Below, one piece after another: positions 17,815 through 26,232 of a stretch of 50,726 nt of DNA. The DNA is from Alphaproteobacteria bacterium. Lineage in GTDB: Bacteria > Pseudomonadota > Alphaproteobacteria > Rhizobiales > CAJQND01. Under the pieces are notes generated by a model. The model made no database searches. It saw only the letters and a program-made list of their open reading frames with translations, and was not told the origin of the DNA. The stretch lies in contig JAAEUE010000040.1 of NCBI GenBank assembly GCA_024227565.1, positions 1 through 50,726 on the forward strand, in the 5' to 3' direction. A program made the translations under genes and the position numbers. How positions within the stretch are numbered: the stretch's first letter is position 1; each line of letters opens with the position of its first letter.

Positions 17815-18006
17815 CCCCTCCCCCTACGACTATCTCACGAACTGGAAGACAGAAGCGTCCACGTGAGGGACTGAGAGCTATTCCGGTGCGGCTGACCCAA
17901 GTCGGGGGCCAAGCCCGGTGCTGCTGTCATAAAAGGCCTAGAACTCTGGCCCTTCTCCCGTGCTTGCGGGTCTTCTTGAAGACGCAACAACACTAGGGAG
18001 AAAACC
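17815..18006 (+). promoter_or_regulatory. Structured leader with direct repeats before the cbiX genes
   Basis: This gene-free leader follows the hairpin repeats and runs to the ATG at 18007. It contains a CTCACG/CGTGAG arm pair (about 17834-17868), a direct repeat CCGGTGCGGCTGAC (17883-17896) and CCGGTGCTGCTGTC (17915-17928) at a 32-bp period, and a small CCCG/CGGG hairpin (about 17967-17980). AGGGAG precedes the start codon. Fragments recall parts of a cobalamin riboswitch (AAGCCCGG..CTG), but the key CCACTG and B12-box sequences are absent. Possible roles are a metal-regulator operator or an undescribed RNA element. The function is not established. Confidence 0.35.
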
Positions 18007-18192
18007 ATGACTTTCACAAAACTGACCGTGACCGCCGCCGCCGTCCTCGCCGCAACCCCTGCCCTTGCCCATCCGGGCCACGGCACCACCGGACACGTGC
18101 ACTGGGAATTCGTTGCAGCCGGCCTCGCCTTTGCCGGCGCTTGCGGCCTGTTCTTCTGGCGCCGCCAGAAAGCTGCTGAACAGAGCAAATAG
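18007..18192 (+). CDS. Small HPGHG membrane protein (DUF6732-like)
   Basis: 61 residues. A signal peptide (FTKLTVTAAAVLAATPALA) is followed by a short His-containing periplasmic stretch (HPGHGTTGHVHWEF), one membrane helix (VAAGLAFAGACGLFFW) and a basic tail (RRQK). Similar small proteins with AHPGH followed by a helix occur beside cbiX/cobalamin genes in other Alphaproteobacteria; I place it near DUF6732 from memory. It starts after a good AGGGAG and is 30 bases before cbiX. The His cluster suggests metal capture at the membrane, possibly cobalt, which is inference. Confidence 0.7.
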   Translation: MTFTKLTVTAAAVLAATPALAHPGHGTTGHVHWEFVAAGLAFAGACGLFFWRRQKAAEQSK

Positions 18193-18222
18193 CCCCAAAA
18201 CTCATTCACTCGGAGACGTCTC

Positions 18223-19344
18223 ATGGGCGAAAAGCTCGGGATCATGATCTGCGGCCACGGCAGCCGCAACAAAATGGCCGCTGACCAGTTCTCAACCCTG
18301 GCGGTGGGCCTGAAGAAACTGATGCCTGAGCATCCGGTGGAATATGGCTATCTGGAGTTCGCCAACCCGGTGATCAGCCACGGGCTGGACCAATTGCGCG
18401 AACAGGGCGTGACCCGTGTTCTGGCCGTTCCCGGCATGTTGTTTGCCGCCGGACACGCCAAGAACGACATCCCCTCCGTGCTCAACACCTATGCTGCCCA
18501 GCACGAAGGCTTCACCATTGACTATGGCAAGGAGCTGGGGATTGACCCGAAAATGATGGAAGCGGCTGCCGACCGCGTCCGCGAGGCGATCGAGAGTTCC
18601 GACAAGGACATTCCAGCCCATGAGACCCTTCTGATGGTGGTGGGCCGGGGCTCATCGGACCCTGACGCCAACTCCAATATTTCAAAGATCATGCGCCTGT
18701 TGTGGGAAGGTTTCGGCTTCGGATGGGCGGAAACCTGCTATTCCGGCGTCACGTTCCCGCTGGTGGAGCCCGGTTTGGAAAAGGCCGTTCAGCTTGGCTA
18801 CAAGCGCATTATCGTGTTCCCCTATTTCCTCTTCACCGGGGTTTTGATCAACCGCATCTACCAGCATGCCGATCTGGTTGCCGAAAAGCACCCCGAAATC
18901 GAGTTCATCAAGGCGGGATATCTGAACGATCACCCTAAGGTGTTGGAAACGTTCAAGGAACGCACCCAACAGATCCTCACCGGCGACAACGCCATGAACT
19001 GCGGCATGTGCAAGTACCGCACCCAGGTTCTGGGCTTTGAAGATCAGGTGGGCCTGGCCCAGGAAAGCCACCACCATCACGTTGAAGGTGTCGGCTCAGG
19101 CTGCCCTCTGTGCGAAGGGGAATGCACCGGGGCCTGCCAGGTGGAAGAAGCGTTGAAAGACGACGGTCACGGCCATAGTCACAGTCATAGTCACGATCAT
19201 GGGCACGGTCACAGCCACGACCATGATCATGATCAAGATCACAGCCATGATCACGACCATCACCATCATCCCTACCCGCACGCAGATCATCCTCTGGGCA
19301 CCGCGACGCTCAAGGACACGATCTTGCGCACCCGCAAAGACTAG
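18223..19344 (+). CDS. cbiX: Long-form sirohydrochlorin cobaltochelatase CbiX with Cys and His-rich tail
   Basis: 373 residues. The chelatase part covers residues 1-255 with two CbiX/CbiK-like halves: MICGHGSRNK (His11) and PGMLFAAGHAKNDIP (His78) in the first, VVGRGSSDPDANSNI and YSGVTFPLVEPGLEKA in the second. Then comes MNCGMCKYR (258-266), matching the metal-cluster motif described for long-form CbiX, and a further Cys group (294, 297, 301, 305). A very His-rich tail follows (316-357, repeated HSHDHD). CbiX inserts cobalt early, into sirohydrochlorin (factor II). The tail is a likely cobalt store or delivery site. It follows the HPGHG protein and precedes cobH by 17 bases. Confidence 0.9.
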   Translation: MGEKLGIMICGHGSRNKMAADQFSTLAVGLKKLMPEHPVEYGYLEFANPVISHGLDQLREQGVTRVLAVPGMLFAAGHAKNDIPSVLNTYAAQHEGFTIDYGKELGIDPKMMEAAADRVREAIESSDKDIPAHETLLMVVGRGSSDPDANSNISKIMRLLWEGFGFGWAETCYSGVTFPLVEPGLEKAVQLGYKRIIVFPYFLFTGVLINRIYQHADLVAEKHPEIEFIKAGYLNDHPKVLETFKERTQQILTGDNAMNCGMCKYRTQVLGFEDQVGLAQESHHHHVEGVGSGCPLCEGECTGACQVEEALKDDGHGHSHSHSHDHGHGHSHDHDHDQDHSHDHDHHHHPYPHADHPLGTATLKDTILRTRKD

Positions 19345-19361
19345 CGGGGCGACCATGCGCG

Positions 19362-19988
19362 ATGAAGTACCTGAAGGATCCTGCCGCCATCTATGAAAAG
19401 TCGTTTCAGACCATCCGGTCTGAAGTGGATTTGGCTTGTGTTCCTGAAGATGTTCAACCTCTGGCCGTGCGCCTCATTCATGCTTGCGGCATGACCGATC
19501 TGCTGAATGATCTGCGGTTTTCTGATGACCTGGTGCGCGTGGCCCGGGAAGCCTTGGTGGACGGGGCCAAGATCATCACCGATTGCGAGATGGCTGCCGC
19601 CGGGATCATCCGCCGGATGCTGCCGGCCTCAAATCAGATCGTCTGCACTTTGAACGATCCGCAAACGCCATTGCTCGCCGCCAAGCATGAAACCACCCGG
19701 TCTGCCGCTGCAGTGGAGTTGTGGGAAAAACACCTCAATGGAGCCGTTGTCGTCATCGGCAATGCCCCGACGACCCTATTCGCGCTGCTGGAACGGCTTG
19801 ATGTGGCGCCGGAACGACCCGCAGTCATACTGGGGTTTCCCGTGGGCTTTGTGGGCGCGGCGGAATCCAAGGAGGCGCTGCACGCAGACCCGCGCGGTGT
19901 GCCCTACGCCACCCTGCTGGGCCGGCGCGGCGGCAGCGCCATGGCCGGGGCTGCGGTGAACGCAATATCCGCTGGGGCGAGCCGATGA
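19362..19988 (+). CDS. cobH: Precorrin-8X methylmutase CobH/CbiC
   Basis: 208 residues. The catalytic histidine is in VRLIHACGMTDL (His40). DCEMAAAGI and ERPAVILGFPVGFVGAAESK are typical family stretches. The enzyme moves the methyl group from C-11 to C-12 of (cobalt-)precorrin-8, giving (hydrogeno/co)byrinic acid. It overlaps cobL by ATGA and opens a five-gene run with overlapping ends. The start at 19362 fits the family N-terminus; an ATG eight bases upstream is out of frame. Confidence 0.95.
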   Translation: MKYLKDPAAIYEKSFQTIRSEVDLACVPEDVQPLAVRLIHACGMTDLLNDLRFSDDLVRVAREALVDGAKIITDCEMAAAGIIRRMLPASNQIVCTLNDPQTPLLAAKHETTRSAAAVELWEKHLNGAVVVIGNAPTTLFALLERLDVAPERPAVILGFPVGFVGAAESKEALHADPRGVPYATLLGRRGGSAMAGAAVNAISAGASR

Positions 19989-21187
19989 GTGCCTGGCTCA
20001 GCCTTATCGGAACAGGGGCGGACGGTGTGGCGGGACTGACGCCCGGCGCCAAAGCCCTGTTGGAGCAAGCAGAAATCGTTATAGCTCCGAAACGATTGCA
20101 AAACTCCGGCGATTTTGGAACCTCTGAAGTTCATAACTGGACGTCCCCAATTACCGGAACTTTGGACAAACTGGCCACCTGGCGCGGGCGGAATGTGGCC
20201 ATTCTGGCCACGGGCGACCCTCTGCACTACGGCATTGGCGTCACTTTGCTGGAACGGTTCGGCCTGGACGAGATGCGCATCCTGCCAGCACCATCGGCCT
20301 TCTCCCTGGCCGCTGCACGCATGGGCTGGGCCGTGCAGGATGCTGAAACCCTCTCCCTCCACGGGCGCCCTGCGACGCGCCTTCAAGCCTTTCTGCAGCC
20401 TGGCGCCAAGCTCCTGGTTTTGACCTCCGGCGCGGAGACAATCACACAAGCTGCCGAGATGATGATGGCTCGCGGCTTTGGCCCTTCCGCCATGACCGTT
20501 CTGGAAAACATGGGTGGGCCTGATGAGAAGATCACGGACTTTGCTGCCGCTGACGTAGACCAGCATCAGTTCGGCGCCTTTCACACCTTGGCCATCCGCT
20601 GCGTTGCAGAACTGAACGCGGCCATCCTTCCCACCACGCCCGGATTGCCGGACGATGCCTATGTGCATGATGGGCAGTTGACCAAACGCGAGGTGCGCGC
20701 TGTGACCCTTTCTGCCCTCGCGCCCGCACCAGGGGCGCTTCTGTTGGACGTGGGCGCGGGCTGTGGCTCCATCGGCATTGAGTGGATGCGCGCGGCGCGC
20801 GGCGCCAAGGCCATGGCGTTTGAACGCCATCCGGAGCGCTTGGCGATGATCGCCGAGAACGCGTCAGCTCTCGGGACGCCGGAACTGGATGTGGTGCCAG
20901 GTGAATTGCCCGGCACCCTGCAACATCAGCCCACACCATCGGCGATCTTCCTTGGCGGCGCGGTCTCGGACGCTAGCGTCTTTGAGGCGTGCTGGGCGGC
21001 GTTGCCGATTGGCGGGCGCATGGTGGCCAATGCGGTGACCCTGGAGGGCGAGAGCGCTGTGGCCGGATATCATAAATCCTACGGCGGAGAGCTGGTGCGC
21101 ATGGAGGTTTCCAGGGTTGAGGCGGTGGGAACCATGCGCGGCATGCGTCCCGGAATGGCCGTCTTGCAGTGGCGGAGTGTGAAATGA
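19985..21187 (+). CDS. cobL: Precorrin-6Y C5,15-methyltransferase (decarboxylating) CobL
   Basis: 400 residues, a fusion of CbiE (about 1-205) and CbiT (about 215-400). The CbiE part has WLSLIGTGADGVAGLTPGA and ATGDPLHYGIG. The CbiT part has the SAM site LLLDVGAGCGSIGIEWMRAA. Together they methylate C-5 and C-15 and decarboxylate the C-12 acetate. The fusion form is usual in Proteobacteria. It overlaps cobH and cobI by ATGA. Confidence 0.95.
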   Translation: MSAWLSLIGTGADGVAGLTPGAKALLEQAEIVIAPKRLQNSGDFGTSEVHNWTSPITGTLDKLATWRGRNVAILATGDPLHYGIGVTLLERFGLDEMRILPAPSAFSLAAARMGWAVQDAETLSLHGRPATRLQAFLQPGAKLLVLTSGAETITQAAEMMMARGFGPSAMTVLENMGGPDEKITDFAAADVDQHQFGAFHTLAIRCVAELNAAILPTTPGLPDDAYVHDGQLTKREVRAVTLSALAPAPGALLLDVGAGCGSIGIEWMRAARGAKAMAFERHPERLAMIAENASALGTPELDVVPGELPGTLQHQPTPSAIFLGGAVSDASVFEACWAALPIGGRMVANAVTLEGESAVAGYHKSYGGELVRMEVSRVEAVGTMRGMRPGMAVLQWRSVK

Positions 21188-21885
21188 GCGCAACCCTCTA
21201 CGGTGTTGGCGTGGGCCCGGGCGATCCGGAATTGCTCACCCTCAAGGCGCATAGGCTGATCCGCGAAGCCGCCGTGGTGGCCTACCCGGTGAACGCCAAG
21301 GGCGAAGGCTTTGCGCACACAGTAGTAGGAAAATTCCTTCAATCTAACGCTATTCACCTGCCCATCCATGTGCCCATGAAAACCGAACGGGCGCCGGCGC
21401 AGTGTGCCTATGATGCAGCCTCCATTGAGATCGCGGAACACCTGAGCGCGGGCCGCGACGTGGTGTTCCTCTGTGAGGGAGACCCGTTCTTCTTCGGCAG
21501 CTTCATGTACCTGTTTGAACGCCTGAAGGGCGACCACCCTTGCAAGGTGGTGCCCGGCGTTACCTCCCTCACTGCCTGCGCTGCCGAACTGGGCCGGCCG
21601 CTCGCGGCCCGCAACGACGTGCTGAAGGTGTTGCCAGCCCCGTTGGATGCTGCTGCCCTCACACGAGAGCTCGAAACGGCCCAAAGCGCGGCCATCATCA
21701 AGGTGGGGCGCCATTTCGACAAGGTCCGCGGTGTGGTTGAGGCCCTCGGGCTCACCAGCGAAGCCTGGATCGTCGAAGCGGCCACAAACCCAGAGCAGAA
21801 GGTGCGCCGTCTGGGAGATGTGCCAGCCGGCGATCGCCCGTACTTCTCCACCATCCTGATCTATCGAGGAGAAGAGCAGTGGTAG
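21184..21885 (+). CDS. cobI: Precorrin-2 C20-methyltransferase CobI/CbiL
   Basis: 233 residues from MSATLYGVGVGPGDPELLTL. This start overlaps the cobL stop (ATGA), and a start 15 bases earlier is less natural. The SAM-dependent tetrapyrrole methylase fold shows GVGVGPGDPE, VVFLCEGDPFFFGSFMYLFERL and VVPGVTSLTACAAELG. The enzyme methylates C-20, the first committed methylation toward the corrin ring; it acts on cobalt-factor II or precorrin-2 depending on route. A short AT-richer patch lies near 21320-21360. It overlaps the next gene by seven bases. Confidence 0.94.
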   Translation: MSATLYGVGVGPGDPELLTLKAHRLIREAAVVAYPVNAKGEGFAHTVVGKFLQSNAIHLPIHVPMKTERAPAQCAYDAASIEIAEHLSAGRDVVFLCEGDPFFFGSFMYLFERLKGDHPCKVVPGVTSLTACAAELGRPLAARNDVLKVLPAPLDAAALTRELETAQSAAIIKVGRHFDKVRGVVEALGLTSEAWIVEAATNPEQKVRRLGDVPAGDRPYFSTILIYRGEEQW

Positions 21886-23681
21886 ATGCTCCCGCGATTA
21901 TCGTTCTTGGTCCCTCAGGGCTCTCAGCCGCAGAAAAGGTGGCTCCGTTAGTTGAGGGAAAAATCCATGGACTGGCAAAACGGGTGGATGGAGCCCCCGT
22001 AGCCTTTGAAGATACCATCGCCCATCTGCAATCCTTGTTTGCTGCCGGGCAGCCGATCATTGGGATTTGCGCGGCCGGCATTCTGGTCCGTGCTTTGGGG
22101 CCTTTGGCCAGCGACAAGACCACAGAACCGCCCGTTCTGGCGGTTTCAGAGGATGGCGCGTCCGTTGTGCCTCTTCTCGGAGGCCACCATGGCGCCAATG
22201 ATCTGGCCCGCGAGATCGCCGCCGGGTTGAAAGGCCATGCGGCCATAACCACCGCTGGAGACGTTTCGTTCGGCCTTGCGCTGGATGCACCGCCCGCGGG
22301 ATGGACATTGGCGAACCCCGAGGCGGCAAAACCGTTCATGGCCGCGCTTTTGGCGGGCCAAAGCGCCAAACTGACCGGGGATGCCCCGTGGCTGCAGAGC
22401 TCAGATCTGCCTTTCGCACCAGACGCCTCGTTGGAGATTCTTGTCACCGAGCAGGTTTCACCGGCCCGAGAGGGTCAATTGACCTACCATCCCCGCACCC
22501 TGGCCCTTGGCGTTGGCTGCGAACGCGGCTGCTCTTCTGAGGAATTGATCCAGCACGTGGACGCTACGTTGGAGCAAAACAAGCTGGCAGCCGCTTCCAT
22601 TGCCTGCGTTGCGTCAATTGACGTGAAGGCCGATGAAACGGCTGTTCATGCTGTGGCAGCGCACTTGGGCGTTCCAGCGCGCTTCTTTTCCGCCGACGTG
22701 CTCAACGCAGAGGCCCCGCGCCTGGCCAATCCGTCAGATATCGTGCTTGCCGAAGTCGGATGCCCCGGGGTTGCAGAGGGCGCGGCCCTGGCGATGGCGG
22801 GTGCAGATGCGGCTTTGACCGTTGAAAAAACCAAATCAAAACGCGCCACCTGCGCCGTGGCCAAGGCCCCAAACGTCATCACCCCTGCCGCGCGCGGCCG
22901 CGAACGTGGCCATTTGAGCGTCATCGGCCTTGGCCCTGGCGCGCCAGACTGGCGCAGCCCTGAGGCCTCGCGCCTGCTCACCCAAGCCAGCGACTGGGTG
23001 GGATACGGCCTCTACCTTGATCTGGCGGCTGACCTGGCCGCCGGCAAGCAAGAGCACCGGTTTGACCTGGGCGCAGAAGAGCTGCGGGTGCGCGCCGCCC
23101 TGGAATTGGCCGCCCAGGGCAAGGATGTGGCCCTTGTGTGCTCCGGCGATGCAGGCATCTATGCCATGGCCACCTTGGTGTTTGAGGTGATGGCCGAACA
23201 TGCCGACCCTGCCGTTCCGCGGGTTGCGGTTACCGTTGCCCCTGGCATTTCCGCCTTTCAGGCCGCCGCAGCCAAGGCAGGCGCGCCCATTGGCCATGAT
23301 TTCTGCACCATATCCCTCTCAGACCTGCTCACGCCGTGGGAGGTTATCGAACAGCGCCTGCATGCAGCCGCGATGGGCGATTTCGTGGTGGCCTTCTACA
23401 ATCCCAAATCCATGCGCCGGACGGACCAGATCGTCCGCGCCATGGCCATTCTGGGCCAGCACCGCCCGCCCTCGACCCCTGTGATCATCGCCTCCAGCCT
23501 GGGCCGGGCAGAAGAGCATGTGCGGGTCAGAACCCTTGCGGAGTTCGATGCAGACGAGGTCGACATGCTGACATTGGTGATGGTGGGCTCATCTGAAACT
23601 AAAACCTTACAAACCGGCGATGGCGCCACCTGGACCTACACCCCCAGGGGCTATGCCAAAAAACGCGAGGCAGCCGAATAA
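21879..23681 (+). CDS. cobJ: CbiG-CobJ fusion protein
   Basis: 600 residues with a GTG start preceded by GAGGAGA. Residues 1-330 are CbiG: the N-terminal part has GICAAGILVRALGPLASDKT and the signature LGGHHGANDLA (100-110). The C-terminal CobE-like part starts near GVGCERGC (211-218). Residues 344-590 are CobJ/CbiH, the C17-methyltransferase, with SVIGLGPGAPDW, VCSGDAGIYAMA and VVAFYNPKSMRR. CbiG opens the delta-lactone and releases acetaldehyde in the cobalt-early route; CobJ methylates C-17 with ring contraction. Fusing consecutive steps may channel the unstable intermediate. A complete CbiG rather than CobE alone supports cobalt-early chemistry. Confidence 0.93.
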   Translation: MVDAPAIIVLGPSGLSAAEKVAPLVEGKIHGLAKRVDGAPVAFEDTIAHLQSLFAAGQPIIGICAAGILVRALGPLASDKTTEPPVLAVSEDGASVVPLLGGHHGANDLAREIAAGLKGHAAITTAGDVSFGLALDAPPAGWTLANPEAAKPFMAALLAGQSAKLTGDAPWLQSSDLPFAPDASLEILVTEQVSPAREGQLTYHPRTLALGVGCERGCSSEELIQHVDATLEQNKLAAASIACVASIDVKADETAVHAVAAHLGVPARFFSADVLNAEAPRLANPSDIVLAEVGCPGVAEGAALAMAGADAALTVEKTKSKRATCAVAKAPNVITPAARGRERGHLSVIGLGPGAPDWRSPEASRLLTQASDWVGYGLYLDLAADLAAGKQEHRFDLGAEELRVRAALELAAQGKDVALVCSGDAGIYAMATLVFEVMAEHADPAVPRVAVTVAPGISAFQAAAAKAGAPIGHDFCTISLSDLLTPWEVIEQRLHAAAMGDFVVAFYNPKSMRRTDQIVRAMAILGQHRPPSTPVIIASSLGRAEEHVRVRTLAEFDADEVDMLTLVMVGSSETKTLQTGDGATWTYTPRGYAKKREAAE

Positions 23682-24451
23682 TGACTGTACATTTTGTGGG
23701 GGCCGGTCCCGGCGCCCCTGACCTTATCACCGTGCGCGGCCTGAAAATCATCCAGCGCTGCCAGGTTTGCCTCTATGCGGGCTCTTTGGTGCCTGAGGAA
23801 GTGGTGGAATCCGCCCCTGAAAGCGCAAAAGTCATCGACACCGCCCCCATGAACCTGGAAGAGATCATCGACGAAATCGCCGCAGCCCACGAGGCCGGAC
23901 ACGACGTGGCCCGGGTCCATTCGGGCGATCCGTCGATCTACGGGGCGGTGGCCGAGCAAATGCGCCGGCTCGACGCGCTGGGCATCGATTACGACGTAAC
24001 ACCAGGGGTTTCGGCCTATGCGGCGGCGGCGGCAGAGCTGAAAACCGAGCTCACCTTGCCGGAAATCGCCCAGACGGTGATCCTCACCCGCACCACCATG
24101 AAGGCGTCCGCCATGCCCTCCGGTGAGGATCTGGACACTCTGGGCCGTTCGGGCGCCACCTTGGCAATCCATCTTTCCGTGCGCAATCTGCGCCAGATCG
24201 AGCAGGAATTGACGCCGCACTATGGCGCTGACTGCCCGGTGGTGGTGGTCTACCGCGCCACCTGGCCCGATCAGCTGATCATTCGGGGCACCTTGAGCGA
24301 CATTGCCGGCAAAGTGCGCCAGGCCAAGTTGACCCGGACAGCCCTGGTGATGGTGGGTCCGGTGTTCGGCGCCCAGGAGTTTCGCGACAGCGCGCTTTAC
24401 GACGCGAGCTATGAGCACGTGCTGCGCAACCGGAAGACCGGGACCCGATAG
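23681..24451 (+). CDS. cobM: Precorrin-4 C11-methyltransferase CobM/CbiF
   Basis: 256 residues with a TAATG overlap to the preceding fusion gene. Typical motifs are VHFVGAGPGAPDLITVRG, CLYAGSLVPEE, RVHSGDPSIYGAVAEQMRRL and TPGVSAYAAAAAEL. The enzyme adds the C-11 methyl group, the step after ring contraction. It is the last gene of the cobH-cobL-cobI-cbiG/cobJ-cobM run and meets the convergent substrate-binding protein gene 63 bases later. Confidence 0.95.
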   Translation: MTVHFVGAGPGAPDLITVRGLKIIQRCQVCLYAGSLVPEEVVESAPESAKVIDTAPMNLEEIIDEIAAAHEAGHDVARVHSGDPSIYGAVAEQMRRLDALGIDYDVTPGVSAYAAAAAELKTELTLPEIAQTVILTRTTMKASAMPSGEDLDTLGRSGATLAIHLSVRNLRQIEQELTPHYGADCPVVVVYRATWPDQLIIRGTLSDIAGKVRQAKLTRTALVMVGPVFGAQEFRDSALYDASYEHVLRNRKTGTR

Positions 24452-24514
24452 CGGCGGGGACCGCGGCAAACCCCGGAAAGGGCCCGCCTTGGTCCGCCAA
24501 CCTGTTCTGAGCGC

Positions 24515-26137
24515 CTAGCCTTCGAGCCAGGCAGTTTCCGGCCACTCATAGCCGCCGGTATTGCCGATCGGGTGTTTGACCAAGCCCTTCACTTTCTTCG
24601 AGATGCCGTCGAGATAGTTGTTGTGACTTGGGATCACCCAGCCGCCCTCGTTGTGGACGAGCGTCTGCATTTCGCAGAACATCTCCTCGCGCTTGGCCGG
24701 ATCGGTCTCGCCAGCTGACATCTTCAACAGATCGCCCATGCGCGGGTTGTTCCACCGGGTGTCGTTCCACGGCGCATCGGGGGCGAAGGCCACCGACAGC
24801 ATGGCATGCGCGGTCGGGCGCATGAGCCAAGTCACCACGTTGAGCGGCTTTTTCAGCCAGATCGCACCCCAATAACCGTCATTCGGCACTTTCTTCAGCT
24901 TCAGATTGAAGCCGATCTTTGCAGCCTCGCGCTGGATCAGCAGGCAGGTTTCCTCAATGCCCACATTAACCGGAGCAACATACAGCTCTGCAGAGTTTAT
25001 GCCCGCCTTCTTGAAGTGGAACTTGGCCTTGTCCGGATCGTAAGCCCTGACGGGCAGGTGCTTGCAATGTTCCGGATAGGCGTTGCTGATCGGATGATCG
25101 TTGCCCACTGTGCCGTGGCCCCTCAGAATGTTCTTCACAATCCGCTCGCGCCGCGGCAGGTGCTTCATGCCGAGCACAAAGTCGTCGCTGCTGCCAGGAA
25201 GCTGGTTCTTCATGCAGCAGATGCCGTTCCACTGGTTCGATGGTGTGGACAGAAGATCGGCCTTGTCGCTGGCATCGAGCTGGGGAATCGTCTTCGGATC
25301 GACGGTGACGACCATGTGGACATCGCCGGACAGAACCGCATTGAGACGCGCAGTGCCGTCGGTGATGGCGAAAACCTCCACGCGGTCGATGTTGGGCATG
25401 GTGCCCCAATAATCGTCGTTGCGGACGTGTATGGACCGCACGCCGGGCTTGAACTCCTCAAGCCTATACGGCCCGGTTCCCACTGGATTGGCAAACTCGG
25501 TCGTGCCGTTCTTGACAATCTTGAACTGATAGATGCCCATGAGCGCCGGGATGTCGGCATTCGGGTATTTCAGCTTCACCCTCACCGTCTCGTTGTCGAC
25601 TTTCACCCACTCTTGAACGGACGTCAGATAGCCTTTGGCGTTGGATTTGGAGTCTTCGCCCTGATGGCGGTTCATCGAGTAGATGACGTCATCGGCCGTA
25701 AACGGGCTGCCGTCATGCCATTTCACACCCTTGCGAAGCCTGAAAGTCCATTCCGTGGTGTCCTTGTTGGCCTCGAATTCCTCTGCCAACTCGGCCTGCG
25801 GCTCCAGGGTGGGGCTGAGGCGCAGCAGGCCGTTGTAGTGCAGACGGCCGCGCTGATAGTCGATACCGGAGGTGAAGATGATCGGGTCCAGAGTATCGGC
25901 CGGCCCGTGCAAGCTTGCCGCGTAAAGCAGGTTGCCGCCTTTTTTCGGCGTTGCGGCGATGGCTTCGCCCGCACCGGTGACGATCGATCCCGCCGCTGCG
26001 ACGGTGGCACCTGATGCCATCAGCCAGCCCATCACCTCGCGGCGCGTGGCGCCATGTTGAAGGGCAAATTTGACGTGTTCCTTGTCTGCTTCCAGGAGGT
26101 CGCTGAATTGCGGCCCGGTTTCCAGTTTGAATGTCAT
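24515..26137 (-). CDS. ABC transporter family 5 substrate-binding protein
   Basis: 540 residues of the oligopeptide/nickel/dipeptide (SBP_bac_5) type. The N-terminus is unusual: about 30 hydrophilic residues precede a possible twin-arginine signal ATRREVMGWLMASGATVAAA. Family features include TLDPIIFTSGIDYQRGRLHYNGLL, FRLRKGVKWHDGSPFTADDV and GTGPYRLEEF. GGGAGGA precedes the ATG. No permease or ATPase genes lie nearby, so the partner transporter is encoded elsewhere or this protein serves another. It is downstream of the Lrp-type regulator on the same strand, which probably controls it. Both sit inside the cobalamin region without an evident link. Confidence 0.88.
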   Translation of the reverse strand: MTFKLETGPQFSDLLEADKEHVKFALQHGATRREVMGWLMASGATVAAAGSIVTGAGEAIAATPKKGGNLLYAASLHGPADTLDPIIFTSGIDYQRGRLHYNGLLRLSPTLEPQAELAEEFEANKDTTEWTFRLRKGVKWHDGSPFTADDVIYSMNRHQGEDSKSNAKGYLTSVQEWVKVDNETVRVKLKYPNADIPALMGIYQFKIVKNGTTEFANPVGTGPYRLEEFKPGVRSIHVRNDDYWGTMPNIDRVEVFAITDGTARLNAVLSGDVHMVVTVDPKTIPQLDASDKADLLSTPSNQWNGICCMKNQLPGSSDDFVLGMKHLPRRERIVKNILRGHGTVGNDHPISNAYPEHCKHLPVRAYDPDKAKFHFKKAGINSAELYVAPVNVGIEETCLLIQREAAKIGFNLKLKKVPNDGYWGAIWLKKPLNVVTWLMRPTAHAMLSVAFAPDAPWNDTRWNNPRMGDLLKMSAGETDPAKREEMFCEMQTLVHNEGGWVIPSHNNYLDGISKKVKGLVKHPIGNTGGYEWPETAWLEG

Positions 26138-26232
26138 GATATCCTCCCTTTCTGACGATTTGCTGTGTGTGCAAATTGCGTCAGTTCGAGACTAGGTCAT
26201 GCCGGACCAAGAGTCCACGAGGGCGCCTGCCG

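Noticed and set aside
17815..17940. A second cobalamin riboswitch before cbiX
   Set aside because: Only fragments look similar (CCCCC..ACT, ACTGG, AAGCCCGG..CTG). Spacing is wrong and the CCACTG and B12-box sequences are absent, so it is listed as an unassigned leader.
24806..26014. A 402-codon plus-strand frame inside the substrate-binding gene
   Set aside because: It is antisense to a clear family 5 binding protein and shows no domain.
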